Counted from the stretch's first letter, positions 1 through 13,250 are shown. The stretch is DNA of 64,000 bases from Alisma plantago-aquatica (GCA_963693085.1 OY856410.1:1332276304-1332340303); one strand, 5' to 3'. A program made the numbers and translations. The notes: generated by a model from the sequence alone, not told the origin.

Positions 1-480
1 GAACCGATCATTTCACAACTAAAACGGTCGGTTGGGGACCTGAGCCGGTCGGTTGACACCTCAACTGATCGGTTGGGACCCATGAAACGATTGGTTCATT
101 TCTGAATCGATCGGTTCGTGGTCCTGATCAGTTCGTGATTGACTTTCCTTCTTTTGTTTCTAATTGGTATCAAATACCAATCCTTGTTCCAATCAAATTG
201 GGTAAGTGAAACGAAAGGAAAATTCTCACCAATCCTACTTTCCCAACTTGCCCTGTTGGACCAGTTGAATGATCGTTTCAACACTTGAAGCGATTGTTTC
301 ACCCTATCCATCAGCTGATCGACTCACTGTTTAAGCCGACCGGTTCACCAAGCTCAACTGATCGGTTCATCACATGAGCCGATCAGTTGGGAGTGCAGAT
401 TGTGCAGAATCAGTCAATTGCAGTTTCAATCAATCCGATACTCTAATCAATCTGTCCAACACCATGAACACTTTGATTTT
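1..480. repeat. Array of degenerate ACCGATCGGTTG motifs in LTR U3
   Basis: Some ten or more variants of a palindromic-looking motif, ACCGATCGGTTG (also ACTGATCGGTTG, GCCGGTCGGTTG, ATCGATCGGTTC), recur every 20 to 40 bases from 1 to about 390. They fade into simpler CAATCAATT-like words to about 530. The core CCGATCGG is self-complementary. The array lies in the part of the LTR that corresponds to U3, in the same relative place as the arrays in the other LTRs of this window. Function is unknown; a binding site for a dimeric host factor is an inference. Confidence 0.6.
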
Positions 481-1579
481 GAGCTATCAATCAATTGAGT
501 GTTTAATTGAACTACTAAAATCCTTTAGTAATCAATCCAAACATTGTTTGTGGACAAATCTCCTCTTCCAAGTTAAATCCTATGTGTGTGACCCTGCAGG
601 TCCATTTCACGTTGGCAGTGAAAGTCCATAACACTTATGACTTCACAAGCAAAGAGCGGTGCCTAGTCACACATCAGTGCTACCCAAGTGAAATAAAAAG
701 TTGGAGAACAACTTTCAATCCTACAATCCGTGAATGGGGTTACAGCGAATGTATAATTCCTTTATCACTGATATCCCGAATGAACTCGAGGCATGGAACA
801 GTCATCCTGTCAACGTTCATTCACTTTCTTGATCTCAGAGCAGACTGGAAGAGATATGTATCACATCAATATCACATACTGATTCACACATGCGTGCACA
901 TGCCTATTTCAATCCTACTCATCAAGTGGCCTTGGATATCAAACTCCCTCAGGAGGGACAAATCCCATATCTATCACTCACCCCTCAAAAGCCCCATGTG
1001 TCAAAGCCACCCAATCATCACCTTTATAACAACCCATGTTTCAGGACTGCTTTTGATGATGTCAAAATGTGCCCAACGACATGTGTTGAGTGTAGTGATT
1101 TTAGGTCAAAGAATTACACTCACCACCATCATTGTGAGTACTGACTGTGACTACCATGTCATGGTTCCATGTGTCAAACTCACAGTGGGTTTGTTTGGTA
1201 CACTTGTTCTCTAACAAGTACCTATGTGTTTGGTTTGATATCTCTATATCATGACTAATGAGATTTTGTCATCAACCAACACCACAATCTAGCCTTGTGT
1301 GTCATTGCTGTCTATCTACCTTCCAAAATGACATCCGACTAGGGACATAATGAGAATGTACAAACTCTTAGCATCCGTATGATCTCATCGTTCAGGTCCT
1401 AAACCTGAAGGCATACGTCATTGAGTACTGTCATTCTCTAGACATTCAATCTGTTCTATCACTATCTCATATGACTGAACCAGAAAGAATTGGAAGCTTG
1501 CCTTTGATGTTTATCAAATCAATCTTAATGTATCCCATTAATCATCCCATGATTAGCTCTCAGGGCATACATACCAACA
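1..1579 (-). mobile_element. Partial copia-type LTR (type H), 5' end at 1579
   Basis: On the minus strand this LTR starts TGTTGGTATGTATGCCC at 1579 and runs off the left edge, so its 3' end is not seen. The stretch from about 540 to 1579 aligns by eye with 59010-60025, which is an LTR with the same kind of start and a recognisable primer-binding site at its other end. It lies directly against copia coding sequence at 1580, so it probably inserted into element F; the 5 bases after it (AAGTC) would be the target duplication, but the left copy lies outside the window. The open frames inside it on both strands match no protein family I know. Whether it is a solo LTR or the end of a whole element cannot be decided here. 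Confidence 0.6.
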
Positions 1580-3089
1580 AAGTCTACTCTACATTCTCCT
1601 GAATCGAGAGAAGCTATGCAGTAAGAACTAGATGCTCTGAAAACAAATGATACTTGGCCTCTTGTACCACAGTCAACTTGTCAACACACAATTGGAAGAA
1701 AATGGATCTATAAGGTTAAGTTAAAGTGAGATGGTTCAATTGATAGGTACAAAGCTTGTTTGGTGGCTAAAGGTTTTTCCCAAGAGGAAGGGCTTGACTA
1801 CTGGGAAATTTTCAGTCTTGTGGTTAAGTCCCCTACTATTAGAATAGTTTTAACAGTTGTTGTTAGTAAGAATTGGCCTCTGAGACAACTTGATGTTTGT
1901 AATGCCTTTTTTAATGGCTACTTAACTGAAGAAGTTTTAATGGAACAAATTTTGAGTTTTATTGATTCTTCTTATCCTAATCATGTCTGTCTCCTGAATA
2001 AAGCTCTCTATGGGCTCAAACAAGCACCACAAGCATGGTTCAACAAATTGAGTGACTATCTTCTCGTGTATGGTTTTTTGTGTAGTACCTCTGAACCCTC
2101 TTTATAAATCTGATTTATCTTTTTCTATATGTGGATGATATGATTGTTACTAGAAATGAGCCATATGCTCTAGAACATTTTATTTTTGCTCTCAAATCTC
2201 AATTTTAACTTTGAGACCTTGGGCTAATCTCTTATTTCTTGGGTATACATACTACTTCTACTGATTATGGCCTTCATTTATCTCAACAACAATATGCTCT
2301 GGAGCTTCTAGCTCAAGCTGATTTAGTGCACTACAAACCTACTGATACACCTATTGTTAAGAACTGTCTCAAGAAGATTGATAATAATACTACCCTGGAT
2401 GACCCTACTCCATTTAGAAAGCTTGTAGGAAGCCTTCAATATCTTACCTTAACAAGACTTGACATACAATTTGTGGTTAATTTGGTCTTCCAGTTTCTCA
2501 CAACACCTACAACTTATCATCTAGGTCTGGTTAAGTGTATTTTGCATTATGTTAAAGGTATTTTGTCTCTGGGTCTCAATATCTGAGCTAGTTCCTCATT
2601 TGGAGTTACTTCCTACTACGATGTTGACTGGGCAAGTTGCCCTTTAACACGAAGGTCAACAACTGGATACTGTATTTTTCTTGGAAATACATGTGTATCT
2701 TGGGACTCTAAGAAACAACCCACTATTTCTTGCTCAAGTTCTGAAGTTGAGTACAAGGGTCTTGCTGTTGCTGCTGTTGAATTAACTTATATTTTTGCTT
2801 TACTTTGTGATCTACATGTTTATCAGGAACAACCTGCTCTTCTTGTATGTGAAAATTTGAGTGCTTTATATATGTCTGTGAATCCAATTTTTCATGGGAT
2901 AACAAAACATGTGGAGATTGACTATCATTTCATTCGCAAAAAAGTAACTCTTAGCCATCTAAAGACACATCATGTACCTACTACTGACCAGGTAGCTGAT
3001 GTGTTTACTAAGCCATTACCTGCTTTGAGATTGAGCTAGTTTTTGGGAAAACTAGGACTAGATGAATCAGTCGCTAGTTTGAGGGGGAG
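1580..3089 (+). pseudogene. Copia element F, reverse transcriptase-RNase H remnant
   Basis: This is the 3' half of a Ty1/copia polyprotein. The reading begins at the left junction with the SPESREAM segment, followed by the RT landmarks AKGFSQEEGLDY (about 1766-1801), LDVCNAFFNGYL (about 1889) and LYGLKQAPQAWF (about 2008), then a YVDDM catalytic box near 2130. The RNase H part has KLVGSLQYL (about 2420) and, near the end, HVEIDYHFIRKKV and ADVFTKPLP. Several in-frame stops (for example near 1622 and 1726) and frame changes around 2105-2240 and 2585 break the frame, so no protein is possible. Gag, protease and integrase are absent; the 5' part would lie left of the type-H LTR, outside the window. 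Confidence 0.85.
3081..3089 (+). other. Polypurine tract of copia F
   Basis: GAGGGGGAG lies directly before the 3' LTR and about 40 bases after the end of the RNase H reading. This is the standard position and composition of the plus-strand primer of plant copia elements. Confidence 0.8.
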
Positions 3090-3341
3090 TATTAGCCAAT
3101 CTCAATGTCCACATCACAAGGATCAAGCTTAGGATTCTTACAACAATGATCAAGCTCATTCTGACCATGGTTAAATAAGCGTTATCTAGAGTTGCATTTA
3201 TTTCGACTTTATTTAAAAAAGATCTGTAACTTATTGTAAGAGCCATGTAGCTACTATTACATTGGTAGCTAGATGGGCCGCAATATGCGGACCCAAGTCA
3301 TGTATTAGAAGGGGACTCTGTCTGAAGAATGAAAAGCGAGG

Positions 3342-6300
3342 TGTTACAGCCTCAAATTTTGGGTTCATTTGGTGAGAAATGTAATTTATCATATTAAATA
3401 TTTTTGAACAAATAATGATATAATTTGCTTCAAATAAATGAATTTCATTTAAAATAGCCTTGATGTTTGTGTTGTGGCCTTTATTGGCTATTGGGCCCAA
3501 ATAACAAGAAAATTCAATTAGTAAATGAATAATTGAATATTTGAGAAAAAGAAAGAGGTAGAAACCTCTAGAAGGCAAAGAGATGTAATACAAGGATGGA
3601 TTTCGTGCCTCTTGGGTTACAAGGAGTCTAAAGTTGCAAAAAGAAAGCAATAAGAAAAGAAAAGATTAATTAAGTATTTCTTTAGTAAGAAAGAAATTGA
3701 AAATAATGTAAAAATGTTGGAAATAAGTGGAAAAAGGTATAATGGAGTGATCCTTTGTGGATTTTCGTATCCCAAGGATTCCTAATGATAAAATGAATAC
3801 TAATGAGGAAAATAAAATAGAAATAAAGAGAAATCCTCAAAAAGAACTATTTTAATAAGAAATAAACAAGAAAATGGGAAATAATGAAGAATAATGCATT
3901 TAGATGCATCTAGAAGGATAATGAGTATCCAATAAAAAGGATTTCAAAATAATAAATAGAGTTTCTTGGGACCCAAGGAGTCCCAATAAAGTGGAAAGAA
4001 AGAGAAAATATCAAAATTACAAAATAAGAGGATAATGTAATGCATTATTAATGAATGCTGTGAAATTGATAAAAAGGAAGTAATTTCTATTAAAAGAGAA
4101 TAGAAATTCTTGGCCAATGAATAAAAAGGGCAAGTACAAAGAAAATGAAAGAGGAATTTCGAATTACTAATATCCGTATAATAGAGAATAACCAAGGATA
4201 AAGAAGAGAGAGAAGGATTACTTCTCCTTGAAGGAATATGATTCTTTTTGGAAATAACTCTTTGAGTTGTGAATAAGACAACCTAGGGCTTTGTTTCCCA
4301 CCCCTATATAAAGGGGTAGAGCCCAGGGGCGAGTTCAAGAAGGACCCCATGCACCCCTCTCTCCTATTCTTCTTCTTCTTCTTCTTGGTCGTTGCAAGAA
4401 AACCCTGGGCTAGAGGATAATGCCAACCCTGGAGCAGGAAGGAACTGTGGACTCATCTCGGTGGATGAGTGAAGTCGCATGTGGTCAGAGATGGGTGCGG
4501 CCATCATCCTAATGCTCTAGGCCACACACAGTAGCGACATCATGGCTGCAGGTCAGCCGTTTGTTGTGAGATGAGTACGCCTGAACCGAACCACCTTGAA
4601 CGTGAGAGAGGAGGCACCCTGTGTTCCTGGGTGTGCGGTGGAGCTAGATGAAGGGTTGGCGGCAACCCTTGTGCCTCGGGGAAGGAGGAGTGACCCTGTA
4701 GAGTGTTGCATTTGGCGGCAACTGCGGAGTCCAGTGGTGGAAGATGACCTATGGTTGGTTGGATGAATTTTCCCTTCTACGGGCTGAAGAACCATTTACT
4801 TAACCGAGGGTAGAAATGTAATTCGGTTATGTTTCTCAAGTGAGCCGTGTTGCATGCATGAGATGACGTGGCGGCTTCTGGTTCGTCCAAAAGGGTAACT
4901 AAAATCATATCTAATGATTGGTAACTCCGATTAGGACAAGTAATATATGAATTTTGATTAGAAGAACGAGAGGAATCCAATAAAAATGATAATAAAGATT
5001 GATTCCATTCCTAATTGCAAAAGTACTGTAAGTTAATGAAAAGTGCATTAAAGTTAAGTTAAAAACCCTATTTGTGATTAAAGGTTGAATCTAGTATGCT
5101 TAGTGGGTTAATTGAAGTATTAATAACCTGTTGAATGATAATGTTAGATTCGAACCTTATCTAGATGATATTTTCATGATTTAGGGTTTTTACCCCATAT
5201 GAGAATGATTAAGTATTTAGAAACCCTAAATTCAGGGTAAAAGAGGATAAGATCGTAAATGATTTGAAAATATGAAAATATGTTGTAAAATGATGGTCCT
5301 AAGTTATTTGTACATAAAAGTCCTTAATTCTGGATAAATACCCTATATGTAGTGATTAGGGTTTTCTCATGAATAAAAGGTAGATTGATGGTAAAACGAG
5401 TTCATATGTTAATTAGACCCTAATGAACTTTGAATTGATGATAGGTGTGTATAATGATCTTGTCCAGGATTAAAAGGATAAAATAGTAGCTTTAATGAAA
5501 AAGAAGCTTAATGAAATTAATTGATGATTAATGTGCCTTTAATATGGATATAGAGTTATATGTTGTTAAGATAACCTTAATATTGAAGAATAGATAAGAT
5601 AATTAGGGTTTATGAGTAATGGCATAAAATTAGGGTTTAATATGGTAAAAGATGAAGGGAAACCCTAGAATGGATACAAAAACCCTAGAAAGTGAATCCA
5701 AGTCAATAAAGTAGATTCTTGATAAAGTGTGTAATAAATAGAGTACATATTTTTTTCAGGAATTATGTGATTATTGAATTGCTTTCTTAGATTGCATTCT
5801 TGGTTGGATTTGCTTAATGATGTAAAATCATCAAATTAGGTATGTGGTTACGCTTATGATTATCCCTACTAGTTTTTCGAGGATTTTATCGATGTTTCCC
5901 TCATGGCTTGAAATAACTGTTGGATGCTTTTATTTCATGCAACTATAGAGTGACTATGACTATCACTATGAATATACATGTATAACTGGATAGATTCGGG
6001 TCCTCCTCTATGGCTTGTAAAGGCTAAAACGGGGTAACCTAGAGTAAGGTCTAGGTTATCATGGGTTAGAAATTGGGCTACCAAGTGTAGTGCCATGAGA
6101 CCCATTAGCCTGCCATGAGTTAAGGAGTGGGCTACTTACGAGTAGTGCCATGTGACTCAACCCTAGAAACTGGTTCACCTATAGGTGGGACCATGAGGGG
6201 TTTAATGGGGATCCACCATAAGGAAGGTAGTATCCAGGTCCACTACATGGATAATTCAGAGGATAGGGTACTGATGGATCACAGAGTTATATTTAAAACA

Positions 6301-6706
6301 TAATATTAGTTGTTAAATGATTAATTGAATGATTACATTGTTATCATAGTTACACATTTATTATTTCCCCTACATACCAGCTTCGGCTGACCGACATTTT
6401 GTTTGTCGGCGTTTTAGGTACAAGCCGAAAGGACAAACAGTAAATCGTCATATTGTGAAATACATGAAGTAAAATAGAAGGAGGATTAGTTAGAGTAGAA
6501 ACCTTAAGTGGATAGAAGTTTAGAGATCCAAGTTTTCAAAAAGGTATGAAAAAAAATTTATTTTCTTACAGCTTTTCAGTATAGTCTGTTAAAATTTGAT
6601 AATTATTCTTGGTTAATTGTCGAACCTTTGATCCGGAAGTTATGGGTGCGGCTTCGACCTCTCGGTCTGCCTTAATTGGGGGTTATCATGAGGTGGGGTC
6701 GTAACA
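3342..6706 (+). mobile_element. Solo LTR 1, chromovirus-like gypsy, nested in copia F LTR
   Basis: Starts TGTTACAGCC and ends GGGGTCGTAACA, giving matching inverted ends TGTTAC/GTAACA over 3365 bases with no coding domain inside. The flanks CGAGG and AGAGG agree at 4 of 5 bases, as expected for a slightly decayed target duplication. A TATA box (CTATATAAAGG near 4303) and the block CAGCTTCGGCTGACC near 6381 give a plus orientation. Ends of this form and an LTR above 3 kb are typical of Del/Tekay-type chromoviruses, but without an internal region the lineage is an inference. The many AAACCCTA words inside are part of the LTR, not telomeric repeats. Confidence 0.7.
4301..4311 (+). promoter_or_regulatory. 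Putative TATA box of solo LTR 1
   Basis: CCTATATAAAGG lies about 960 bases into the LTR and is followed within about 60 bases by a C/T-rich CTTCTTCTTCTT tract, a usual setting for an LTR transcription start. Confidence 0.45.
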
Positions 6707-6857
6707 AGAGGAGAACATAATTAATTCCCTCTTCTCAAATTAACCACTGATTTTCCTCTGCTCTCACTCCTCTCTACTCTCTTTGTCTTCTTCTCTTTCT
6801 ATCTTCTCCTTCCGCAATTCTCTATTTCTTAGATGAGTAACTTGTAGGATTGCTACA

Positions 6858-8113
6858 TCATACATGAATTAAAGTTTCAGAACCAAGTGAAGTGGAAGGA
6901 TAATAATTAACAAGATATATTTTAGTAGATATGACCCCGGTCAAATAGTCTTTTCCAGGTCCTACACTAATCATCACACATGATGCTTATTCTAGATCAA
7001 TTTTGTTCAAGCATTCTATGACATCAAATTTTCTCAAGTGTATATCTAATTGAATGATGTTTGGAAATACCTTTAGCTTGATAAAATTCATTACATTCAA
7101 AATAATAAATTCCATGATGGTATATGAACTTATCTATTGTTGACTTTTTCTTTTCAAACAACAAATTCCAATTCTTAAGTTGACCAAAAGTATCATATTT
7201 TTGCTTCATAAAGTCTGCCCACTTCTTCCTTGAGAAATCATGAATGACGGTAAGCACATACCTAAAACCACCCTTATACAAAACTTGACAAAGACCCCAT
7301 GTATCTGAATGACATAATCCATAATATTTATTATAGTATGTATTAAAGTAATAAAACTAACTGATGTCGTCTTGCCCATGACATATTACTCACTTAAAAC
7401 CAACTTTCCAAGTCATACAATCTATAAGTCATATCTTACTTAATATTTGACAACCTTTTTGACTCGTGTGTTCCAATCTCACATGACATAACTTTGTAGC
7501 ATCCAGATTTGAAATAGTCAAGAAAGAGAAGATAAATGTACATGTGATAGTCTCATCGATCATCTTATAAAGGTTTCCTAAATTATGCGCTCACTTAAAT
7601 CAAAATAACGCCTCATTTTATTGTAGACAAGATTCCATTTATACACTATATGGAAAACCATTGGCTTCAAGAAAGCCAATTGAAATGAGATTTTGTAGGG
7701 GCCTTGAACGTGAAGAAAAATCAAGATAGTTTGTATAACTTCATCAAACATCTTTCTGTTGTATGACCCACAACCAATAGTCTGACATGTAATATCATGT
7801 TTAATGTACAATATTCCTCCATCAAAGTGTTCATATGAGTAGAACTAGTCCTTTGAGGATACATGTGGTATGTGAAATTGAATTCCAAAGCCTATGAAGT
7901 TATAAATCTATGGATGTTAATAATGATGATGCGATATGAATAAAATATGTAACTTCTCATGCTACATCAACATTTGTTGGTTGTTTATTTCCATCACCAT
8001 TCCACCTCCATAGTTTGTTCTATAACTTGTAATACTCATCAACAATTTGTATGGTCTTCATATAATGTAGATATTCTCATTCTTTGGCCTTGACTTAGAT
8101 TGCATGTCTCCGT
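6858..8113 (-). pseudogene. Copia element G, integrase and pre-integrase remnant
   Basis: Read on the minus strand from 8113 downwards, the broken frames show the copia pre-integrase block (YSYEHFDGG near 7820, CQTIGCGS near 7770, MFDEV near 7745). The integrase core follows: GGFRYVLTVIHDFSRK near 7270-7225, an FDLSE-like region before it, and GISKHHSIRYT near 7060. The zinc-finger HHCC region between 7560 and 7330 is recognisable only in part because of stops. These landmarks are those of Tork/Tnt1-like copia elements. The integrase breaks off near 6860 where copia F begins, so RT and RNase H are missing, perhaps lying beyond F outside the window. Many stops and frameshifts: long dead. Confidence 0.75.
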
Positions 8114-8118
8114 CATCT

Positions 8119-11100
8119 TGTGATGACCCGATTTTTTAGGGTTTCTATAACCAATATAGTATATGAGGTCAAATTATATTCCTAGTTGTTTTTTTTTCCA
8201 AGGCCAAGTGAATTCTATCTAAAAATGGATTCTTTTACCAACAAGTATGACTATAACCTCATATTTTAAATTCTATGCCATTTATGTGCATGGAGGTGAT
8301 CAACAACAAGTTTTAGTCAAATGAGGACATTTGGAAATAAGTCCCAATGAATAATGAAATGTGGGATACATCTTTGACATACTAAGTAACTTGAAGTTGC
8401 ATTGATGATATTAGATGTATAGTATGAGTTCAATATCCTAATGTATGAATCCCTCTACATCATCTTAATTGATGGATGAAATTATAGAGTTTTAGTACCA
8501 AATGCTTACATAATGTGTTATACACTGAGAGGAATCTTTGATTAAAATTCCAAAGTCAAAGCATGTTCCTATGTGAAGATATTATGGTTGGAATATTGAA
8601 AATATATGTCTAATTATATGCATGGAGGACTATGAATGTTGAGATAGCCGTGACATTCAGTAGGTCACGCAATTGTCAGGACTGGTGGCACTGCTTTTGT
8701 GTGGTGTGGCCTGATCTGGGGCGTCACTATGATCCAACGGTTCAGACCTAGTACCTCCGAAACCTGTGGGAGAAGGGACTGGTCATGGTTGGGCATCCTG
8801 CTCTCCATGATTTCAGGGACGATCAGCCCCATATGCACGCACCAAGTGCACTGTGATGGTAGGATCTTTCCAACGAACCCTCAGATGGGGCGTGGAGTGC
8901 AGAGACGAGGGAGATACACCTCTTGTCTTCTCAACTCTCTCCATGGCTCCTTGTAGCTAGTTACCCAGGAAGAAGGGGGTGAGTAGGGCAACCAACCGAT
9001 TGATTCCTCGCTGAGAAAACTAACACCCAACCTATATGATTCTACCTGCAACACCAATCAGCCTTAGAATAAGCAACAAAGTAGATCTGGAAATTGGTTT
9101 TGGTTGAGCAGGAGGTATAGCTCTCAGAGCAGCCGTCAGAGCCTGGATACCACAATCCAGGGGCTGTTCTATCTTGCAGTGACGCCTAGAATCCCTTGAC
9201 AGTGGTATACGTAGAGGAGGGACAGAGGAAAGCAAAGCCCCAATCGATTTCCCCTTGCTGCAGTTGTACGCCGGTGACCCTTAGGAGTTGAAGCAATCAA
9301 GCTTGCAAAACCTCTAGAGGTAGCCGAAAGTCTTCCCTCTACCACATGTGAAGACCACAAGCACATTCGAGGATTAGCTTCAGAACTTCCAGGCATTTTG
9401 GGTGGACAAGCTCCAGAACTTGCCACAGTTCCATCTCCTACGGCGGCGTCTGCGCTTCCCTCACGACAGTTGTTCCCCTCATGGCGGTGGCTTCTAAGGC
9501 AAGAACAGGGAGTCAAGCTTCTATGAGAAGGAGATCGGAAGTGGACTAGAGATCACAGACTAGGCTGAGATGCAGAGATGGGTAGGGATGCCCTTCCTCT
9601 TCTCCATCGATTGCCGCCTATGGTTCCGTGGAGGAGCTTCGGAAGGAGATGGTCCTCGCTGTTCATGTGAGTATCGTGATGCACAAAGGAGGTCGGCGGC
9701 ACCATATTCGGATAAAAAGGGGGCAACGAGACCCTCGCTGCTGCTTCCTTGCAGTGCGGCAACACCGACTTAGAAGGGGACTCCTGTGCGATGCAGATCG
9801 CACGCGAAGAGAGGGAGGTCGGCCGGGTCATTATTCAATGAACCAAGCAGTTCAATCTAGCATCCTATCGACTCAGATCTCAGCCAAGCAAGGACCACAT
9901 GCTTTCTATTGGGCTATGTGGCGTCATCTAGGAGCACAGGTCAGGGAATCCCACGGCTAAGAAAATCCCATAAAGGTAAAATCCTTTTAATTTCTCAGAA
10001 TTAGACTAGAGTTTGGAAATATCATTAAAAATAGCCCCAATGGCCAATAAATTCCCCGAAAATACCTCTAGACTCAGAAAATGATCCCCTATATTATTGG
10101 AGCCTTAAATTAGTCTTTTGAAGCACAACTATTGATGCTATTCAATTTAGGGTGAAATGCTTCTTTTGGGTTCATTTAATTTGTATAATTAGCAAATGAT
10201 GGATATAAAATACGAGAAAAATATTCTTGGAACCCTAATACCACTTAGAAACCATAAGTGGACTCTAATCTAATATTAATGCCAAAATGTTATGTCTTTC
10301 CTTATTAATGAGCAAATTAATGCTTTTTAAACTCTTTTTAGTTCTAGAAAATAGACATATCATCGGAAAATTATGAAATCTGAACCAGACCCTTAGAATG
10401 ACATCTAGATCACTATAAAAATACTAGAGACACATTTTAGATCAGTAACACCTAGATTTGTCCAAACCCTAACTTGGACCTAAAATTACCAAGAATATGA
10501 TGTACATATATTAATGATGATTAATTGTTTTAATTAGGTGCTGACCAATTTATCTAGATGATCATGGATATGATTAGAAATCTCTGAACTCAGGTACGTG
10601 GGATTTATTAAGTATAAGACTTGTTTTCTGATTGCATATGATATGTGATATCGTGAATGCTCGTATTTGGATATGATTGCTTGGTTGAACTAGTATGAGT
10701 TATACTTCACCAAATCTAATGGAACATAAATGAGTATGATGGGTTGTAGCTACTAGAGCACATAGCCTGGTGTGGATGTATGTTGCCTAACATGGATGTA
10801 TGATTCCTTGGCCCATGTTAGATGTATGATGATACTATATTGCCCACACTAGATGTAAGTCAAGTGCAAGTATGAGTAGTATAACCGCATCAAAGTGAAA
10901 GCAATAAAAGAAATGTTTACCTGATTATCACTTTAAATAATGTTTTCTTTCACTCTTTTTTTCTCAAGTTATTTCAATTATGCAAACATATTAGTATGTA
11001 TATTTCTACCCACGTACACAACACCTTGTGTGTTGATTCATTGTTTCACGTATGTTTTAGGTTCAGAGATAGCATGGGATAAAAGACGGGAAGTGAGCAG

Positions 11101-11378
11101 TTGTTCAGGTTGCACCTATTGTCTAAGAGCCTGTTAGCATACATGTTCAGACTTGTAGAATTTTCATTCAACATGTAACTATAAATCATGTTGTAATAAT
11201 TCATATTGTATAAATGTGCATGTTGAATGCTGAGAAACGTTATGGTGTTGTTAGTTGTATGTTCATGTATGCATATTATGCTTCCGCATCGCTTTCTAAT
11301 ATGATTGGTTGATGTTTTCGGATTCTGACATCTCATTCCCAATAGGGTTTGGAGAAGACAAAATTCGGGGACGTCACA
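8119..11378 (+). mobile_element. Solo LTR 2, chromovirus-like gypsy, with perfect 5-bp TSD
   Basis: Starts TGTGATGACCCG and ends GGGGACGTCACA, with inverted ends TGTGA/TCACA, 3260 bases long, and is flanked by CATCT on both sides (8114-8118 and 11379-11383). It interrupts copia G: the gag of G is to its right and the integrase to its left, both minus. The TGTGATGACCCGATTTTTTAGG start is typical of Tekay/Del LTRs. A GC-rich block with no frame of a known family spans about 8640-9960; the open frames there on both strands look like chance. No internal domains, so this is the product of LTR-LTR recombination. Confidence 0.85.
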
Positions 11379-11383
11379 CATCT

Positions 11384-13030
11384 TGTCTCCCTTTTCCTTT
11401 GGTTGACCTATGATCGTTAGAGACTCTTTTGGATCGTCTAGAAGAATAATAACATCTTTAAGAATCATAATCTTTTACTTTAAGTAGGTGACATCCTCCA
11501 CCTTGTTTGATGCTTTTACATACAAAATAGTTTCTGGAGATCTCTTCTATGCAGGAAAAATGAAAATAATGCAATACAAGATTTATCTTCATCCTCAATT
11601 TCAATATCTATGTTTTTTATGTCCATGATAAAGGAACTAAACCTGTTGATATGATTGTGAATAAACTTACATTATGTCATAGTATAGGAAGTTGAGATAC
11701 TACTTATTATATAGCTTTCTTTGGAGAGACTTGATCATGTAAATATTTTATATTTTCTTCCGTAATCATGTCATGGTAGTTTCCTTGGACAAAATTTTAG
11801 GTTAATGATAACTAGATGGTAGTAAGGGCCTTCTCATCTATTACTTTCTTTTCTTCTTACTTATGGTCAATGACATATTTTGATACCTAAAAGAGATTTA
11901 TAGATGCCATGTTGCATGAGAAATCCATGCATTGTAAACTCCAATAACCCAAAGTTGACTATGAGATCAAACTCTTGACCTTGTATGAGAGAAACATTGT
12001 CCGACTCTTCAACACCAATATATGGTATTCGTTTGTCGATGAAATGAATGCCATGATATGAAACATGAGCAAAGAAAAACATATGAGAAGAAGCAATGCA
12101 AGTATATATCTAGAGAATACCATTTTTAAGTAGCAACTCCATAAGAGGATATAGACATTTCATAATATTAGGTAGTCTTCTTGGATTTCATCCATCCCTA
12201 AGTCATATTAATGAAACAAAAAAAATTTGTACATGATAAAAAATCATTAATATGGCCTCAAACGACCTCTTCTACAATGATTAGAGTGTTTAGTAGGGAA
12301 AAATAACAAATAAACTAAAAATTAACTAAGCTAAAATTGTAGTTATGGTGACAATTCATACAAAGGCACTTTGGTTATAGTCATGAAATTTAGTCTTCAC
12401 GTTCTAAAAGATCTTGAACTAGATTGGATGTGCCCCACTTTGATTTTGTTTTGGTTGTCTTGGTATGGCTTCATCCATCTTGAGCCTTTGTTAGAGACAA
12501 AGATGATTGATGTGCAATTTGATTATCTAGTATCCATGAATGGTTAGATGTCCCCTCCACTTTATTTGAAAGATTTTATAGTGTTTCATTCAATTCTTAT
12601 CCTTGCAAACAAAACTGTCAACTCTAATCAAGTTGGGATGAGAGAAAGGTCGCTATGAGTGACTATAAATTTATGATGAGGCTATTTGAGTGGTTATTGA
12701 TTCAAATTCTAATTTCCACCATTGTTGGATCCTGGAGGTTCCCTAATGACTTATTGGTTATTGAATTGTTGCCCTTGGTTATGTTTTGTGGGTTTTGTAT
12801 AATGTTGTTGTTGTAGTATGATATATTTGGAAGATATTTTCAACCTGGTTGCATGTGTTCTAAAATGGATCATAGGGTTTATTGTTTTCATAGTATCATT
12901 GTTCCAGTATTGCATCTCAAGATCTATATAAAGAATATAATTTCTCAGATCCTTCAAGTGAACCTCTACTTGTAGAGAAAAAATTTTTATCCAATATTTG
13001 AGTAATTTCCGCCATCTTGTAGGATGATAA
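11384..13030 (-). pseudogene. Copia element G, gag remnant
   Basis: The minus strand starts near 13027 with a MAEITQILDKN-like reading and a segment GSLEGSEKLY typical of the N-terminus of copia Gag. It continues through stops to the UBN2-type block near 11650-11560 (FSSFIMDIKN, then EDEDK) and the tail SLTIIGQPKEKG near 11420-11385, which in Tnt1-like Gag lies just before the zinc knuckle. The solo LTR cuts the frame exactly there, and the pre-integrase part continues at 8113. An insertion-like frame around 11867-12082 has no recognisable family. The coding capacity is lost. Confidence 0.65.
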
Positions 13031-13083
13031 CTATATCAACATTATGCTTCCCCCTTTCCTTGTAGTGATAGAATGGTTAGAAG

Positions 13084-13116
<33 letters not shown>

Positions 13117-13175
13117 TATGTATATATATATGTATATATACATATATATATGTATATATATGTATATATACATAC

Positions 13176-13246
<71 letters not shown>
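13084..13246. repeat. (TA)n microsatellite with (TATACA)/(TATATG) interruptions
   Basis: About 160 bases of almost pure alternating TA, with several CATA and TGTA interruptions in the left half and an uninterrupted TA run in the right half. The tyrosine/isoleucine frames read through it are artefacts. It sits just upstream of copia G gag (minus sense). Confidence 0.95.

Positions 13247-13249
<3 letters not shown>

Positions 13250-13250
<1 letters not shown>

Larger units (their letters stand above)
3090..6857 (+). mobile_element. Copia F 3' LTR, split by a solo LTR
   Basis: The LTR starts right after the polypurine tract as TATTAGCC (the usual TG is TA here) and is interrupted at 3341. It resumes at 6707 and ends GGATTGCTACA at 6857, followed by copia G sequence. 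The two parts sum to about 400 bases, a usual copia LTR length. The tail carries a pyrimidine-rich CTCTCTACTCTC stretch and a short U5, as in many copia LTRs. The right end is inferred from the CTACA terminus and from where integrase sequence of the other strand begins, so it could be off by a few bases. Confidence 0.6.

Noticed and set aside
374..1214. Frames of 85 and 210 residues near the left edge as genes
   Set aside because: They lie in an LTR that aligns with 59010-60025, where the frames are not kept.
5180..5700. AAACCCTA words as interstitial telomere repeats
   Set aside because: Single words scattered in AT-rich LTR sequence, never in tandem.
8640..9960. GC-rich frames inside solo LTR 2 as a captured gene
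   Set aside because: Short frames on both strands without a family match, inside an LTR defined by perfect ends and target duplication.
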